Shown: positions 1-5,666 of the stretch, in pieces
Numbering within the stretch: the first letter of the stretch is position 1
Layout of the letters: every line of letters starts with the position of its first letter
NCBI GenBank assembly: GCA_905373195.1
Contig: CAJPSG010000020.1
Location: forward strand, 1 to 8,855
DNA from: Kingella oralis
GTDB lineage: Bacteria; Pseudomonadota; Gammaproteobacteria; Burkholderiales; Neisseriaceae
Length of the DNA: 8,855 nt
Reading direction: 5' to 3'
Notes under the pieces: model-generated
Database searches by the model: none
Told to the model about the DNA's origin: nothing
Seen by the model: only the letters and a program-made list of their open reading frames with translations
Translations under genes and position numbers: made by a program

Positions 1-183
1 GCGCAGCACGGCAACGCTTTTCAGGCTGCCTGCCACGGGCAATTTGGCTTCGGCAAAGCTGTCTTTTTCTTCCAAGCTGTTGCATAAAAGCTGGGCGGTG
101 GCATCGTTTAACTGGCTCGCTTCGGTGCAAACAAATAATTGCGCCGCTTCGGGCAGCGCGGCGGGGGATAGAGAGAATTGCAT
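1..183 (-). CDS. 5' end of a gene, possibly an M17 leucyl aminopeptidase (partial)
   Basis: The minus strand is open from an ATG at 183-181 to the window edge (61 codons, no stop), so the gene continues to the left of the window. The protein starts MQFSLSPAALPEAAQLFVCT and ends here with GSLKSVAVLR. An AAAGGAA ribosome binding site lies about 6 nt before the ATG, and a good sigma70-type promoter lies just upstream (218-247), so both gene and start are well supported. The alternation of a short beta-like start, a self-contained acidic/helical middle and a hydrophobic 'SVAVLR' strand resembles the N-terminal, non-catalytic domain of M17 aminopeptidases. This is a weak family impression and no catalytic residue is visible. 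An exact DUS at 20-31 lies inside the coding sequence and is read as AGSLK. It is divergent from fabH. Confidence 0.6.
   Translation of the reverse strand, partial: MQFSLSPAALPEAAQLFVCTEASQLNDATAQLLCNSLEEKDSFAEAKLPVAGSLKSVAVLR
20..31 (-). repeat. Exact DUS inside the partial leftward gene
   Basis: TTCAGGCTGCCT, 12/12, read in the minus-strand gene as part of AGSLK. It is the leftmost of 21 exact copies in the window. Confidence 0.85.
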
Positions 184-217
184 GGGATTTCCTTTGCGGA
201 TGGTTGGAAAAGCGCAG

Positions 218-247
218 ATTATACGCGCGGGGCGGGCTGCGTAGCAA
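218..247 (-). promoter_or_regulatory. Sigma70-type promoter of the partial leftward gene
   Basis: Read on the minus strand there is a -35 box TTGCTA (247-242, 4/6 to consensus), an 18-nt spacer, and a perfect -10 box TATAAT (223-218). The start of transcription would fall near 211, giving a leader of about 28 nt with an AAAGGAA ribosome binding site before the ATG at 183. This is a pattern match only. Confidence 0.6.
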
Positions 248-357
248 AGCGGGGATGCCAAGCCGCACACTTTCAGGCTGCCCCAACCATTTATGCAGCC
301 TGAACAGAACATGGCGTATCGCCGCCATACCCACTCTTTGCGTTGCTGTGGCGCAAG

Positions 358-400
358 CGTTTCAGGCTGCCTTTGGGCATGGCAAAGGCAGCCTGAAACG
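358..400. repeat. Perfect 18-bp inverted repeat made of two facing DUS
   Basis: The arms 358-375 and 383-400 are exact reverse complements, separated by the 7-nt loop GGCATGG. Each arm contains a full 12/12 DUS (361-372 reverse, 386-397 forward). Such paired DUS often act as intrinsic terminators in Neisseriaceae. Here no U-rich run follows on either strand, and both flanking genes point away from it, so the terminator role is doubtful. Confidence 0.85.
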
Positions 401-439
401 GTATTGCCTATTCAAAGAGTATTGCTGGCTTGCCAAAAT

Positions 440-456
440 GTCGGCGAGCCGCCGAC
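440..456. repeat. Small GC-rich hairpin
   Basis: GTCGGCG (440-446) and CGCCGAC (450-456) form a 7-bp stem with a 3-nt loop, immediately before a one-mismatch DUS at 464-475. No function can be assigned. Confidence 0.4.
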
Positions 457-530
457 GCTCCATCGGCAGCCTGAAAAAGCAAAACCGCTTGGTGTTCTGA
501 TACGCGATTTTGTTTGTGGGATAGATTGGA

Positions 531-639
531 TTTCAGGCTGCCTAACCGCGAGCGCACCTGCTTGGGCAGCCTGAAACGCCAACCCGCGCCCCCTACGGCT
601 TGCTGGCAAGCCGTGTTCATGGCAAATTTCAGGCTGCCC
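531..639. repeat. Composite intergenic repeat, copy 1
   Basis: This stretch of about 109 bp matches 1974-2086 along its whole length. Order of parts: a reverse DUS (532-543), a variable GC-rich stretch, a forward near-DUS (564-575), a 25-nt core (591-615) identical in both copies, then a reverse near-DUS (628-639). The core contains the hairpin ACGGCTTG-CTGG-CAAGCCGT (595-614). A second identical block of 20 nt (559-578) surrounds the middle DUS. It has no transposase or obvious target-site duplication. Confidence 0.75.
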
Positions 640-666
640 CCACTATACCAGCATAAAAAAACCAAA

Positions 667-695
667 TTGAGTAAACCGACAAGATTGCATACAAT
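667..695 (+). promoter_or_regulatory. Sigma70-type promoter of fabH
   Basis: TTGAGT (667-672, 4/6 to -35 consensus), a 17-nt spacer, and TACAAT (690-695, 5/6 to -10 consensus). Transcription would start near 702, leaving a short leader of about 23 nt before the fabH ATG. The ribosome binding site is weak (CGAGAG just before CACC-ATG). Confidence 0.6.
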
Positions 696-724
696 GCCGC
701 CATTTTTTCCACCGCGAGAGCACC

Positions 725-1684
725 ATGAAACACGCCAAAATACTCGGCACAGGCAGCTACCTGCCCGCCCACCGCGTCAGCAACGAAGAACTTGCCCAGC
801 GCGTTGATACATCAGACGAATGGATTACCACGCGCACAGGCATCAAAGCCCGCCACATCGCCGCCGACAACGAAAAAACCAGCGATTTAGCCCACGCCGC
901 CGCCCTGCGCGCGTTGGATGATGCGGGCATCGCCGCCAGCGAGATTGATTTAATCATCGTTGCCACTGCCACGCCCGATATGCAGTTCCCCGCCGCGGCG
1001 ACCATCGTGCAGCAAAAGCTCGGCGTTTCAGGCTGCCCCGCTTTTGACGTGCAAGCCGTGTGCGCGGGCTTTGTCTACGCGATGGCAACCGCCGATGCCT
1101 ACATCAAAAGCGGCATGGCAAAGAAAGCGTTGGTGATTGGCGCGGACACGTTCAGCCGCATCATGGATTGGAGCGATCGCCGCACTTGCGTGCTGTTTGG
1201 CGACGGCGCAGGCGCGGTGGTGCTGGGCGCAAGCGATGAAATCGGTATCATCCACAGCAAGCTGCACGCCGATGGCAACTATTTATCGCTGCTGAACACG
1301 CCCGCGCAAATCGCCAATGGCGCGGTCTGCGGCACGCCGTTTTTGCAAATGGACGGGCAAGGCGTATTCAAATTCGCCGTGAAACAGCTTGCTGCCGTTG
1401 CCGATGAAGTGTTGCACGAAGCGGGCTACACCGCCGAACAAGTGGATTGGCTGGTGCCGCATCAAGCCAACAAACGCATCATTGATGCCACCGCCAAGCA
1501 TTTGGGCTTGCCCGAAGAAAAAATCATCCTCACCGTGCAAGAACACGCCAACACCTCCGCCGCCTCCATCCCGCTTGCGCTGGATGTGGGCATTAAAGAC
1601 GGGCGCATTCGGCGCGGGCAACATCTGATGATAGAAGGCATCGGCGGCGGCTTTGCTTGGGGGGCGATGTTGATTCGGTATTAA
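725..1684 (+). CDS. fabH: Beta-ketoacyl-[acyl-carrier-protein] synthase III (FabH)
   Basis: This cytoplasmic thiolase-fold enzyme starts type II fatty-acid synthesis by condensing acetyl-CoA with malonyl-ACP to give acetoacetyl-ACP. The 319-residue protein has the normal family length. The Cys-His-Asn triad is visible: Cys113 in [10 protein letters not shown], His246 in [12 protein letters not shown] and Asn276 in [10 protein letters not shown]. The ACP-binding QANKR stretch (248-252) and the glycine-rich C-terminal [10 protein letters not shown] loop are present, as is the N-terminal [10 protein letters not shown] motif. The ATG at 725 gives the usual FabH N-terminus, although its ribosome binding site is weak. 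It has its own promoter (667-695) and no adjacent fatty-acid genes; plsX, often next to fabH in bacteria, is not directly upstream. A one-mismatch DUS at 1027-1038 lies in the coding sequence and encodes VSGCP. It converges with hscA. Confidence 0.97.
   Translation: MKHAKILGTGSYLPAHRVSNEELAQRVDTSDEWITTRTGIKARHIAADNEKTSDLAHAAALRALDDAGIAASEIDLIIVATATPDMQFPAAATIVQQKLGVSGCPAFDVQAVCAGFVYAMATADAYIKSGMAKKALVIGADTFSRIMDWSDRRTCVLFGDGAGAVVLGASDEIGIIHSKLHADGNYLSLLNTPAQIANGAVCGTPFLQMDGQGVFKFAVKQLAAVADEVLHEAGYTAEQVDWLVPHQANKRIIDATAKHLGLPEEKIILTVQEHANTSAASIPLALDVGIKDGRIRRGQHLMIEGIGGGFAWGAMLIRY
1027..1038 (-). repeat. Intragenic near-DUS in fabH
   Basis: TTCAGGCTGCCC differs from the uptake sequence only in the last base. 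It is read in fabH as part of VSGCP (residues 101-105), just before the catalytic cysteine region. Confidence 0.75.
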
Positions 1685-1752
1685 CTTGCGCGGTAAGCGG
1701 GGGGATGCTGTTGATTGATTGGGTTGAATGATTTTAGCTTCGCAACTCCGCT

Positions 1753-1798
1753 ACGCTTCGCAGGCTGCCTTGATGCTTTGAGGCAGCCTGCGAAGCGT
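1753..1798. terminator. Hairpin downstream of fabH, probable terminator
   Basis: The 18-nt arms 1753-1770 and 1781-1798 are perfect reverse complements around a 10-nt loop. The arms hold a DUS-like core AGGCAGCCTG but continue as CGAAGCGT instead of AA, so this is a degenerate uptake sequence. It starts about 70 nt after the fabH stop. Only a weak T-rich stretch (TTCTACGTCT) follows, so termination strength is uncertain. Confidence 0.55.
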
Positions 1799-1826
1799 TC
1801 TACGTCTAATCAAACATAAACAGCGC

Positions 1827-1899
1827 GTAGGGTGTGCGAACTTGTTCACGCACCGCTTGGCAACGGCTAAATGGTGCGTGACACAGCCACACTCCCTGC
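1827..1899. repeat. Imperfect inverted repeat, arms of about 28 bp
   Basis: The left arm 1827-1854 begins GTAGGGTGTG and ends TCACGCACC. The right arm 1873-1899 begins GGTGCGTGA and ends CACTCCCTGC. They pair with a few mismatches and small gaps around an 18-nt centre. The shape is that of a small non-coding repeat or a MITE-like remnant. I see no clear flanking duplication. Confidence 0.5.
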
Positions 1900-1911
1900 T
1901 GGCTATATTCG

Positions 1912-1951
1912 TTTTCAGGCTGCCTTGCATGGTTACAAGGCAGCCTGAAAA
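1912..1951. terminator. DUS-pair hairpin in the fabH/hscA convergent region
   Basis: The perfect 16-bp arms 1912-1927 and 1936-1951 surround an 8-nt loop. Each arm contains an exact DUS (1914-1925 reverse, 1938-1949 forward). On the plus strand the 3' arm runs into AAAAACCTTTCTT, so a weak terminator role on either strand is possible. Confidence 0.5.
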
Positions 1952-1973
1952 ACCTTTCTTCGGTGGAACGGCG

Positions 1974-2086
1974 TTTCAGGCTGCCTGAACGCGGGGGCGA
2001 ATGCTTGGGCAGCCTGAAACGGCGAACCGCGCTCCCTACGGCTTGCTGGCAAGCCGTGCGCTGGCGAAAGAGTTTTCAGGCTGCCT
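1974..2086. repeat. Composite intergenic repeat, copy 2
   Basis: It matches copy 1 (531-639) in order and sequence: reverse DUS (1975-1986), variable GC-rich stretch, near-DUS (2007-2018) inside a 20-nt identical block (2002-2021), the identical 25-nt core (2034-2058) with the ACGGCTTG/CAAGCCGT hairpin (2038-2057), then a reverse DUS (2075-2086). The copies differ mainly between the DUS, and copy 2 is about 4 bp longer. The first DUS overlaps a second-dialect sequence, AGGCTGCCTGAA (1978-1989). Confidence 0.75.
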
Positions 2087-2158
2087 TTGTGCGGGGCGAT
2101 AGGCATTGTGGCGGTATTGCTAAACCAATAGGCAGTCTGAAACCTTTGCAAAACCTGA

Positions 2159-2221
2159 GTAGGTCGGGCATTTATGCCCAACGTTTTAGCAATATTTGTC
2201 GGGCATAAATGTCCGACCTAC
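2159..2221. repeat. 24-bp inverted repeat with 15-nt loop
   Basis: The arms 2159-2182 and 2198-2221 pair with two mismatches around the loop GTTTTAGCAATATTT. The outer ends read GTAGGTCGGGCAT and its complement. The arms contain no DUS, so this is a different repeat type from the neighbouring hairpins. A repeat of this general look (GTAGGTCGGGCA...) is familiar to me from Neisseria intergenic regions, but I cannot confirm that here. Confidence 0.7.
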
Positions 2222-2301
2222 AACAACGGTTTGTTTTTACAATTATTTCTCTGAACATCAAACCAGATTCCCGACTGCGCGTGTGGGTTTCACCAAAGTG
2301 T

Positions 2302-2344
2302 TAGGCAGCCTGAAAACCGTATCAATCCGTTTTCAGGCTGCCTA
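2302..2344 (-). terminator. DUS-pair hairpin at the 3' end of hscA
   Basis: The perfect 16-bp arms 2302-2317 and 2329-2344 enclose an 11-nt loop, and each arm carries an exact DUS (2303-2314, 2332-2343). It begins 7 nt beyond the hscA stop, the classic place for a neisserial DUS terminator. The sequence after it on the minus strand (AACACTTTGG) lacks a strong T-run, so efficiency is uncertain. Confidence 0.65.
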
Positions 2345-2351
2345 TTCTGTT

Positions 2352-4208
2352 CTACAAACTCTCCACGCTTACCCCTTGCAACGCGCGTTGAATATTCCGA
2401 TTCATGCGCCGCGCGGCGAAGTCGTCTGTGCCGTGCGACAGGGTTTGCACGGCGGCGCGGATTTCGGCAGCATCGGCATTGGGCAGCAGCGCGGCGAGGG
2501 CATCCATTTGGGCGCGGATTTGCGCGGTTTGTTCGGTGGTAAGCAAATCGCCGTCCAAATCCAGCGCGGCGGCAACGGCATCCAGCAGGCTTTGCGCTTC
2601 TACGCGGGCTTCGGCGCGGGCGCGTTCGGCGGCATCGGCACCGGCGTGCGCCATGCCCTCGCGCAACATTTGCGTGATGGTGTCGTCGTCCAAGCCATAG
2701 GACGGTTTCACTTCAATTTGCGCTTGCACGCCTGTGGTTTGCTCGCGGGCGGACACGGAAAGCAGCCCGTCTGCGTCCACTTGAAACGTTACGCGGATGC
2801 GCGCCGCACCCGCTGCCATGGGCGGTATGCCGCGCAGGGTGAATTTGGCGAGGCTGCGGCAATCTGCCACCATTTCGCGCTCGCCTTGCACCACATGAAT
2901 GGTCATCGCGGTTTGCCCGTCTTTAAAGGTGGTGAAATCTTGCGCGCGGGCGGTGGGCAGCGTGCTGTTGCGCGGGATAATTTTTTCCGCCAAGCCGCCG
3001 TAGGTTTCCAAGCCGAGCGACAGCGGGGTAACGTCCAGCAGCAGCCAGTCGTTGTCGGTTTTGTTGCCCGCGAGAATATTGGCTTGAATGGCTGCGCCGA
3101 GTGCGACGACTTGGTCGGGGTTGAGATTGGTAAGCGGGGTTTGCCCGAAAAAGTTGGCAACGGCTTGTTGCACGTGCAGCATGCGGGTTGCGCCACCCAC
3201 CATAATCACGCCTTTCACATCGCTTTTGCTGATGCCTGCGTCTTTTAGGGCTTGTTTGACGGGTTCTATAGTTTTGGCAACCAGATGCTGCGTGAGCGCG
3301 TGAAATTCGCTGCGGGTGATGGCGACATCAAGCGTTTTGCCGCTGTGCAAGGCAGCCTGAATGCGGGTTTCAGGCTGCCTGCTTAATGTTTCTTTGGCAG
3401 CGCGCACCAAGCCGAGCAAAAGCTGCGCGTCGCGTTCATCGGTGATGGAAAGCTGATTGTTTTCAACAATATGGCAAAACAGGCGATGGTCAAAATCGTC
3501 GCCGCCGAGCGCGGAATTGCCGCCTGTGGCTTTCACTTGAAACAGCCCTTTGCTCAACTGCAAGATGGATACGTCAAACGTGCCGCCGCCCAAGTCGTAC
3601 ACCACAAACGTGCCTTCTGCGCCGTTGTCCAAGCCGTAGGCAATGGCGGCGGCGGTGGGTTCGTTGAGCAAGCGCAGCACGTTGAGCCCCGCCAGCCGCG
3701 CGGCATCTTTGGTGGCTTGGCGTTGCGCGTCGTCAAAATAGGCGGGCACGGTAATCACCGCGCCCACCAGTTCGCCGCCGAGGCTGGCTTCGGCGCGGCT
3801 TTTCAGGCTGCCTAAGATGTCGGCGGAAATATCAATCGGCGTTTTTTTGCCGTGTTTGGTTTGCAATTCAATGATTTGGTCGTTGTCGGCAAAGCGGTAA
3901 GGCAGATGCGCCGCGTCAATTTCAGGCAGCTTGCGCCCAATCAGCCGCTTGGCGGAAGAGATGGTGTTGTGCGGGTCTATTTTTTGCGCGTCCAGCGCGG
4001 CTTTGCCAACGCTTTTGCCGCCGTTGTCCAAATAGCGCACCACCGAGGGCAGCGAAACCGCGCCCGTTTCATCGGGCAGGCATTCGGCTGAACCGCTGCG
4101 AACGGTGGCGACAAGGCTGTTGGTTGTGCCCAAGTCTATGCCCACGGCGAGGCGATGCTGATGCGGCGCGGCGGATTGGTTGGGTTCGGCGATTTGCAAA
4201 AGTGCCAT
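2352..4208 (-). CDS. hscA: Fe-S cluster assembly chaperone HscA (specialised Hsp70)
   Basis: HscA is the cytosolic Hsp70 ATPase that, with co-chaperone HscB, drives transfer of Fe-S clusters from the scaffold IscU to target proteins. The 618-residue protein is close to the E. coli length. Its start [17 protein letters not shown] is the diagnostic HscA N-terminus rather than that of DnaK. ATPase motifs: GIDLGTTNS (23-31), DLGGGTFD (205-212), VGGATR (337-342). The linker [11 protein letters not shown] (392-402) leads into the substrate-binding domain, and the C-terminus ends [10 protein letters not shown]...VESL as in HscA. An AAAGGAA site lies about 6 nt before the ATG. Three exact DUS lie in the gene: 3802-3813 (read GSLK, residues 133-136) and a facing pair at 3350-3380 (residues about 278-288). 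It stands alone here, without iscSUA, hscB or fdx. Confidence 0.97.
   Translation of the reverse strand: MALLQIAEPNQSAAPHQHRLAVGIDLGTTNSLVATVRSGSAECLPDETGAVSLPSVVRYLDNGGKSVGKAALDAQKIDPHNTISSAKRLIGRKLPEIDAAHLPYRFADNDQIIELQTKHGKKTPIDISADILGSLKSRAEASLGGELVGAVITVPAYFDDAQRQATKDAARLAGLNVLRLLNEPTAAAIAYGLDNGAEGTFVVYDLGGGTFDVSILQLSKGLFQVKATGGNSALGGDDFDHRLFCHIVENNQLSITDERDAQLLLGLVRAAKETLSRQPETRIQAALHSGKTLDVAITRSEFHALTQHLVAKTIEPVKQALKDAGISKSDVKGVIMVGGATRMLHVQQAVANFFGQTPLTNLNPDQVVALGAAIQANILAGNKTDNDWLLLDVTPLSLGLETYGGLAEKIIPRNSTLPTARAQDFTTFKDGQTAMTIHVVQGEREMVADCRSLAKFTLRGIPPMAAGAARIRVTFQVDADGLLSVSAREQTTGVQAQIEVKPSYGLDDDTITQMLREGMAHAGADAAERARAEARVEAQSLLDAVAAALDLDGDLLTTEQTAQIRAQMDALAALLPNADAAEIRAAVQTLSHGTDDFAARRMNRNIQRALQGVSVESL
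3350..3380. repeat. Facing DUS pair inside hscA
   Basis: AGGCAGCCTGAA (3350-3361) and TTCAGGCTGCCT (3369-3380) form a perfect 12-bp inverted repeat with a 7-nt loop within the coding sequence. It encodes [11 protein letters not shown], a loop that by recollection of the E. coli protein is about five residues longer here. Confidence 0.85.
3802..3813 (-). repeat. Exact DUS inside hscA
   Basis: TTCAGGCTGCCT on the plus strand. In hscA it is read as GSLK (residues 133-136) in a surface-like part of the ATPase domain. Confidence 0.85.
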
Positions 4209-4242
4209 GATTGTTCCTTTGTATGTGATGTGATTGGGTGAT

Positions 4243-4251
4243 ATTTTAGCA
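4243..4251 (-). promoter_or_regulatory. Extended -10 promoter of hscA
   Basis: Read on the minus strand, TGCTAAAAT is an extended -10 element (TG-N-TAAAAT, 5/6 to consensus). I see no good -35 box at the usual distance, which an extended -10 tolerates. It would give a leader of roughly 28 nt before the hscA ATG. Confidence 0.5.
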
Positions 4252-4275
4252 TTGTTGAGTGAAATTATCGGGAAT

Positions 4276-4287
4276 AGGCAGCCTGAA
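4276..4287 (+). repeat. Exact DUS between hscA and the lipoprotein gene
   Basis: AGGCAGCCTGAA, 12/12, in the divergent promoter region. A second exact copy lies at 4326-4337 in the same orientation. Confidence 0.85.
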
Positions 4288-4320
4288 AAAGGAAAATGGA
4301 TGAACGCAGGCGATGGCTTA

Positions 4321-4349
4321 TTTTCAGGCAGCCTGAAAACCGTTAAGAT
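4321..4349 (+). promoter_or_regulatory. Possible promoter of the lipoprotein gene, with a DUS in its spacer
   Basis: TTTTCA (4321-4326, 4/6 to -35) and TAAGAT (4344-4349, 4/6 to -10) are 17 nt apart. The spacer holds nearly all of an exact DUS (4326-4337). The stretch 4321-4339 is also a short palindrome, TTTTCAGGC-A-GCCTGAAAA. The boxes are mediocre, so this is tentative. An AAAAAAGG ribosome binding site ends 9 nt before the ATG at 4383. Confidence 0.4.
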
Positions 4350-4382
4350 ATGCGTTTCCTCTGTTAAAAAAGGTTTATCGCC

Positions 4383-5588
4383 ATGAAAACGATTTTGAAA
4401 TCCACCTTAGCAGGCGCGGTTGCGCTGGCGTTAAGCGCGTGTGGCAGTATGCAGGCTATACCAAGCAAGCCTGCCGATTTGTATCGCCACGGTATGCAGC
4501 GGCAGTTTAAGCAAGACACGCAATACAACCTATCGGGCAAGGCGACTTTTGCGCTTTATGAAACCGAGCAATCGCGCCAGATGCGCCATGAACGCATTGA
4601 GTTCGACGTGAAATGGAAAGCGGACTGGGCAGCAACGCACGACAAAAAACCATTAAGCACGGCAGAACAAAACGAAATTCGCCAAAAATCGCAAAAAGAG
4701 CGAGCAAGAATCGACAAAATAGCTTACACGCTGTTTAACGCCGTATCGGTTCACTACACAGGCGCGGTGGATTTGCCGCATGGCAAAATAGAATTTGCGC
4801 CCGAGTTGCACTACGAAACACACAACGCATTAGGCAGCCTGAAAGTGCCCATGCTGCTAGACCTCAAAGCCCAAGCGGCGTATATGGATTTGGGCGCGTT
4901 TGAACCCAGCCTGCCGCTTGCCGATTCGGCGTTGTCTGCCGACAAGCCGATTGTGCGTTTCAGGCTGCCTAAGCAATGGCAAAACAAAATCCCCTTTGCC
5001 GATGTATGGCGCGCGCTGCCCAAAGCCGTGGACGAAAGCGCCAAAGCATTGGGCGATGACGCCTTCACCGCCCTGCCCCTAAACGACACCGCCCGCAAAA
5101 TCGGCGCGCGCCACCGCATCGCGCTGCGTTCCAACAGCAAGCAAAGCATGGAAAGCACCAAAACCCTGTTCCAAAGCCTGCAACAGCAACTGCGCGAGCA
5201 AGGCAAGCCCAGCAACGCCAACATCAGCCAAGCCGATTACGACAAATTTATCGCCAACCTAGAAGCCATCAGCAGCGTAATACAAGGCATGACCACAGCC
5301 ATCGCCGATAAACAGCCGCCCGTTGAATACGAGTTTTACTACGACGGCAAAGGCAGGCTGTTGGCATATTTCGCCACCATGCAAATGGAAAATCTCGGCG
5401 GCTTAATGGGGCACGGCTTGCGCATCAAAATGGAAGTCTATAACCACTACACCCGCACGCCCCAATTTACCCTGCAAGCCAGCGATGCCAACACGGTGGA
5501 TTTTGAGCAAGCCTTCCCAAGCCTAGCCAAAGAATGGAAAGCCTTGCCTGCGCTGAATGCAGGCGATAAAGGCGACGGCAAAGAATAA
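4383..5588 (+). CDS. Predicted lipoprotein of unknown function
   Basis: I do not recognise a family for this 401-residue protein. The N-terminus has a lysine-containing start, a hydrophobic stretch and the lipobox LSAC, with Cys20 the predicted lipidation site and the only cysteine. Gly21 follows it rather than aspartate, so outer-membrane sorting by Lol is expected. The mature part is basic to mixed and hydrophilic, with a charged helical stretch about 60-115, helical or coiled-coil-like sequence about 251-310, and a beta-rich segment (312-365, [17 protein letters not shown] onward) recalling periplasmic or lipid-handling folds, though this is only an impression. Two exact DUS are in frame: 4832-4843 (GSLK, 151-154) and 4959-4970 (FRLP, 193-196). 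It has a good AAAAAAGG ribosome binding site, appears monocistronic, is divergent from hscA and ends at a strong hairpin. Confidence 0.85.
   Translation: MKTILKSTLAGAVALALSACGSMQAIPSKPADLYRHGMQRQFKQDTQYNLSGKATFALYETEQSRQMRHERIEFDVKWKADWAATHDKKPLSTAEQNEIRQKSQKERARIDKIAYTLFNAVSVHYTGAVDLPHGKIEFAPELHYETHNALGSLKVPMLLDLKAQAAYMDLGAFEPSLPLADSALSADKPIVRFRLPKQWQNKIPFADVWRALPKAVDESAKALGDDAFTALPLNDTARKIGARHRIALRSNSKQSMESTKTLFQSLQQQLREQGKPSNANISQADYDKFIANLEAISSVIQGMTTAIADKQPPVEYEFYYDGKGRLLAYFATMQMENLGGLMGHGLRIKMEVYNHYTRTPQFTLQASDANTVDFEQAFPSLAKEWKALPALNAGDKGDGKE
4832..4843 (+). repeat. Exact DUS inside the lipoprotein gene
   Basis: AGGCAGCCTGAA, read in frame as part of LGSLK (residues 150-154). Confidence 0.85.
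4959..4970 (-). repeat. Exact DUS inside the lipoprotein gene (reverse orientation)
   Basis: TTCAGGCTGCCT, read in frame as part of RFRLPK (residues 192-197). It lies about 115 bp from the forward copy at 4832 and faces it, but too far apart for a tight hairpin. Confidence 0.85.
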
Positions 5589-5607
5589 TCCGCCGTTTAT
5601 CCACGCA

Positions 5608-5651
5608 AAAGGCAGCCTGAAAACGAGCTTCCCCGTTTTCAGGCTGCCTTT
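5608..5651. terminator. Bidirectional DUS-pair terminator
   Basis: The perfect 18-bp arms 5608-5625 and 5634-5651 enclose the 8-nt loop AGCTTCCC. Each arm carries an exact DUS (5610-5621, 5638-5649). It lies 19 nt after the lipoprotein stop and 15 nt after the potI stop on the other strand. T-rich sequence follows the stem on both strands (CCTTTAATCGTTT on plus, CCTTTTGCG on minus). It therefore fits a shared terminator for two convergent genes. Confidence 0.8.
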
Positions 5652-5666
5652 AATCGTTTACAAAGC

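Larger units (their letters stand above)
184..724. other. Divergent intergenic region rich in DNA uptake sequences, no gene seen
   Basis: This stretch of about 540 bases separates the leftward partial gene from fabH. It holds eight DUS or near-DUS: 272-283, 293-304, 464-475, 564-575 and 628-639 with one mismatch each, and 361-372, 386-397 and 532-543 exact. It also holds a perfect hairpin (358-400), a small GC-rich hairpin (440-456) and copy 1 of a composite repeat (531-639). Open frames across it translate into strings such as GSLK, FRLP, FQAA and RQPE, which are simply the DUS read in different frames, so I do not call a gene. Confidence 0.75.
1685..2351. other. Convergent intergenic region full of inverted repeats, no gene seen
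   Basis: About 670 bases between the ends of fabH and hscA. It contains four long hairpins (1753-1798, 1912-1951, 2159-2221, 2302-2344), an imperfect inverted repeat (1827-1899), copy 2 of the composite repeat (1974-2086), six exact DUS (1914, 1938, 1975, 2075, 2303, 2332) and two near-DUS (2007, 2130). Open frames here translate repeat sequence only and lack recognisable protein character. Confidence 0.75.

Noticed and set aside
408..665. An 85-codon minus-strand open frame upstream of fabH
   Set aside because: Its translation is made of DUS and composite-repeat sequence (GSLK, FRLP, FQAA). A related frame in repeat copy 2 reflects DNA similarity, not a conserved protein.
1933..2181. An 82-codon minus-strand open frame in the convergent region
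   Set aside because: It covers hairpins and the repeat copy only; the peptide is a read-through of DUS in several frames.
184..2351. The repeated DUS as a CRISPR array or an integron-type array
   Set aside because: Repeats are 12 bp, occur in both orientations, have irregular spacing and also lie inside genes, all typical of neisserial uptake sequences.
2196..3248. A 350-codon plus-strand open frame opposite hscA
   Set aside because: It is antisense to a clearly functional hscA and arises from its GC-rich codon structure. It starts within an inverted repeat and has no convincing ribosome binding site or protein features.
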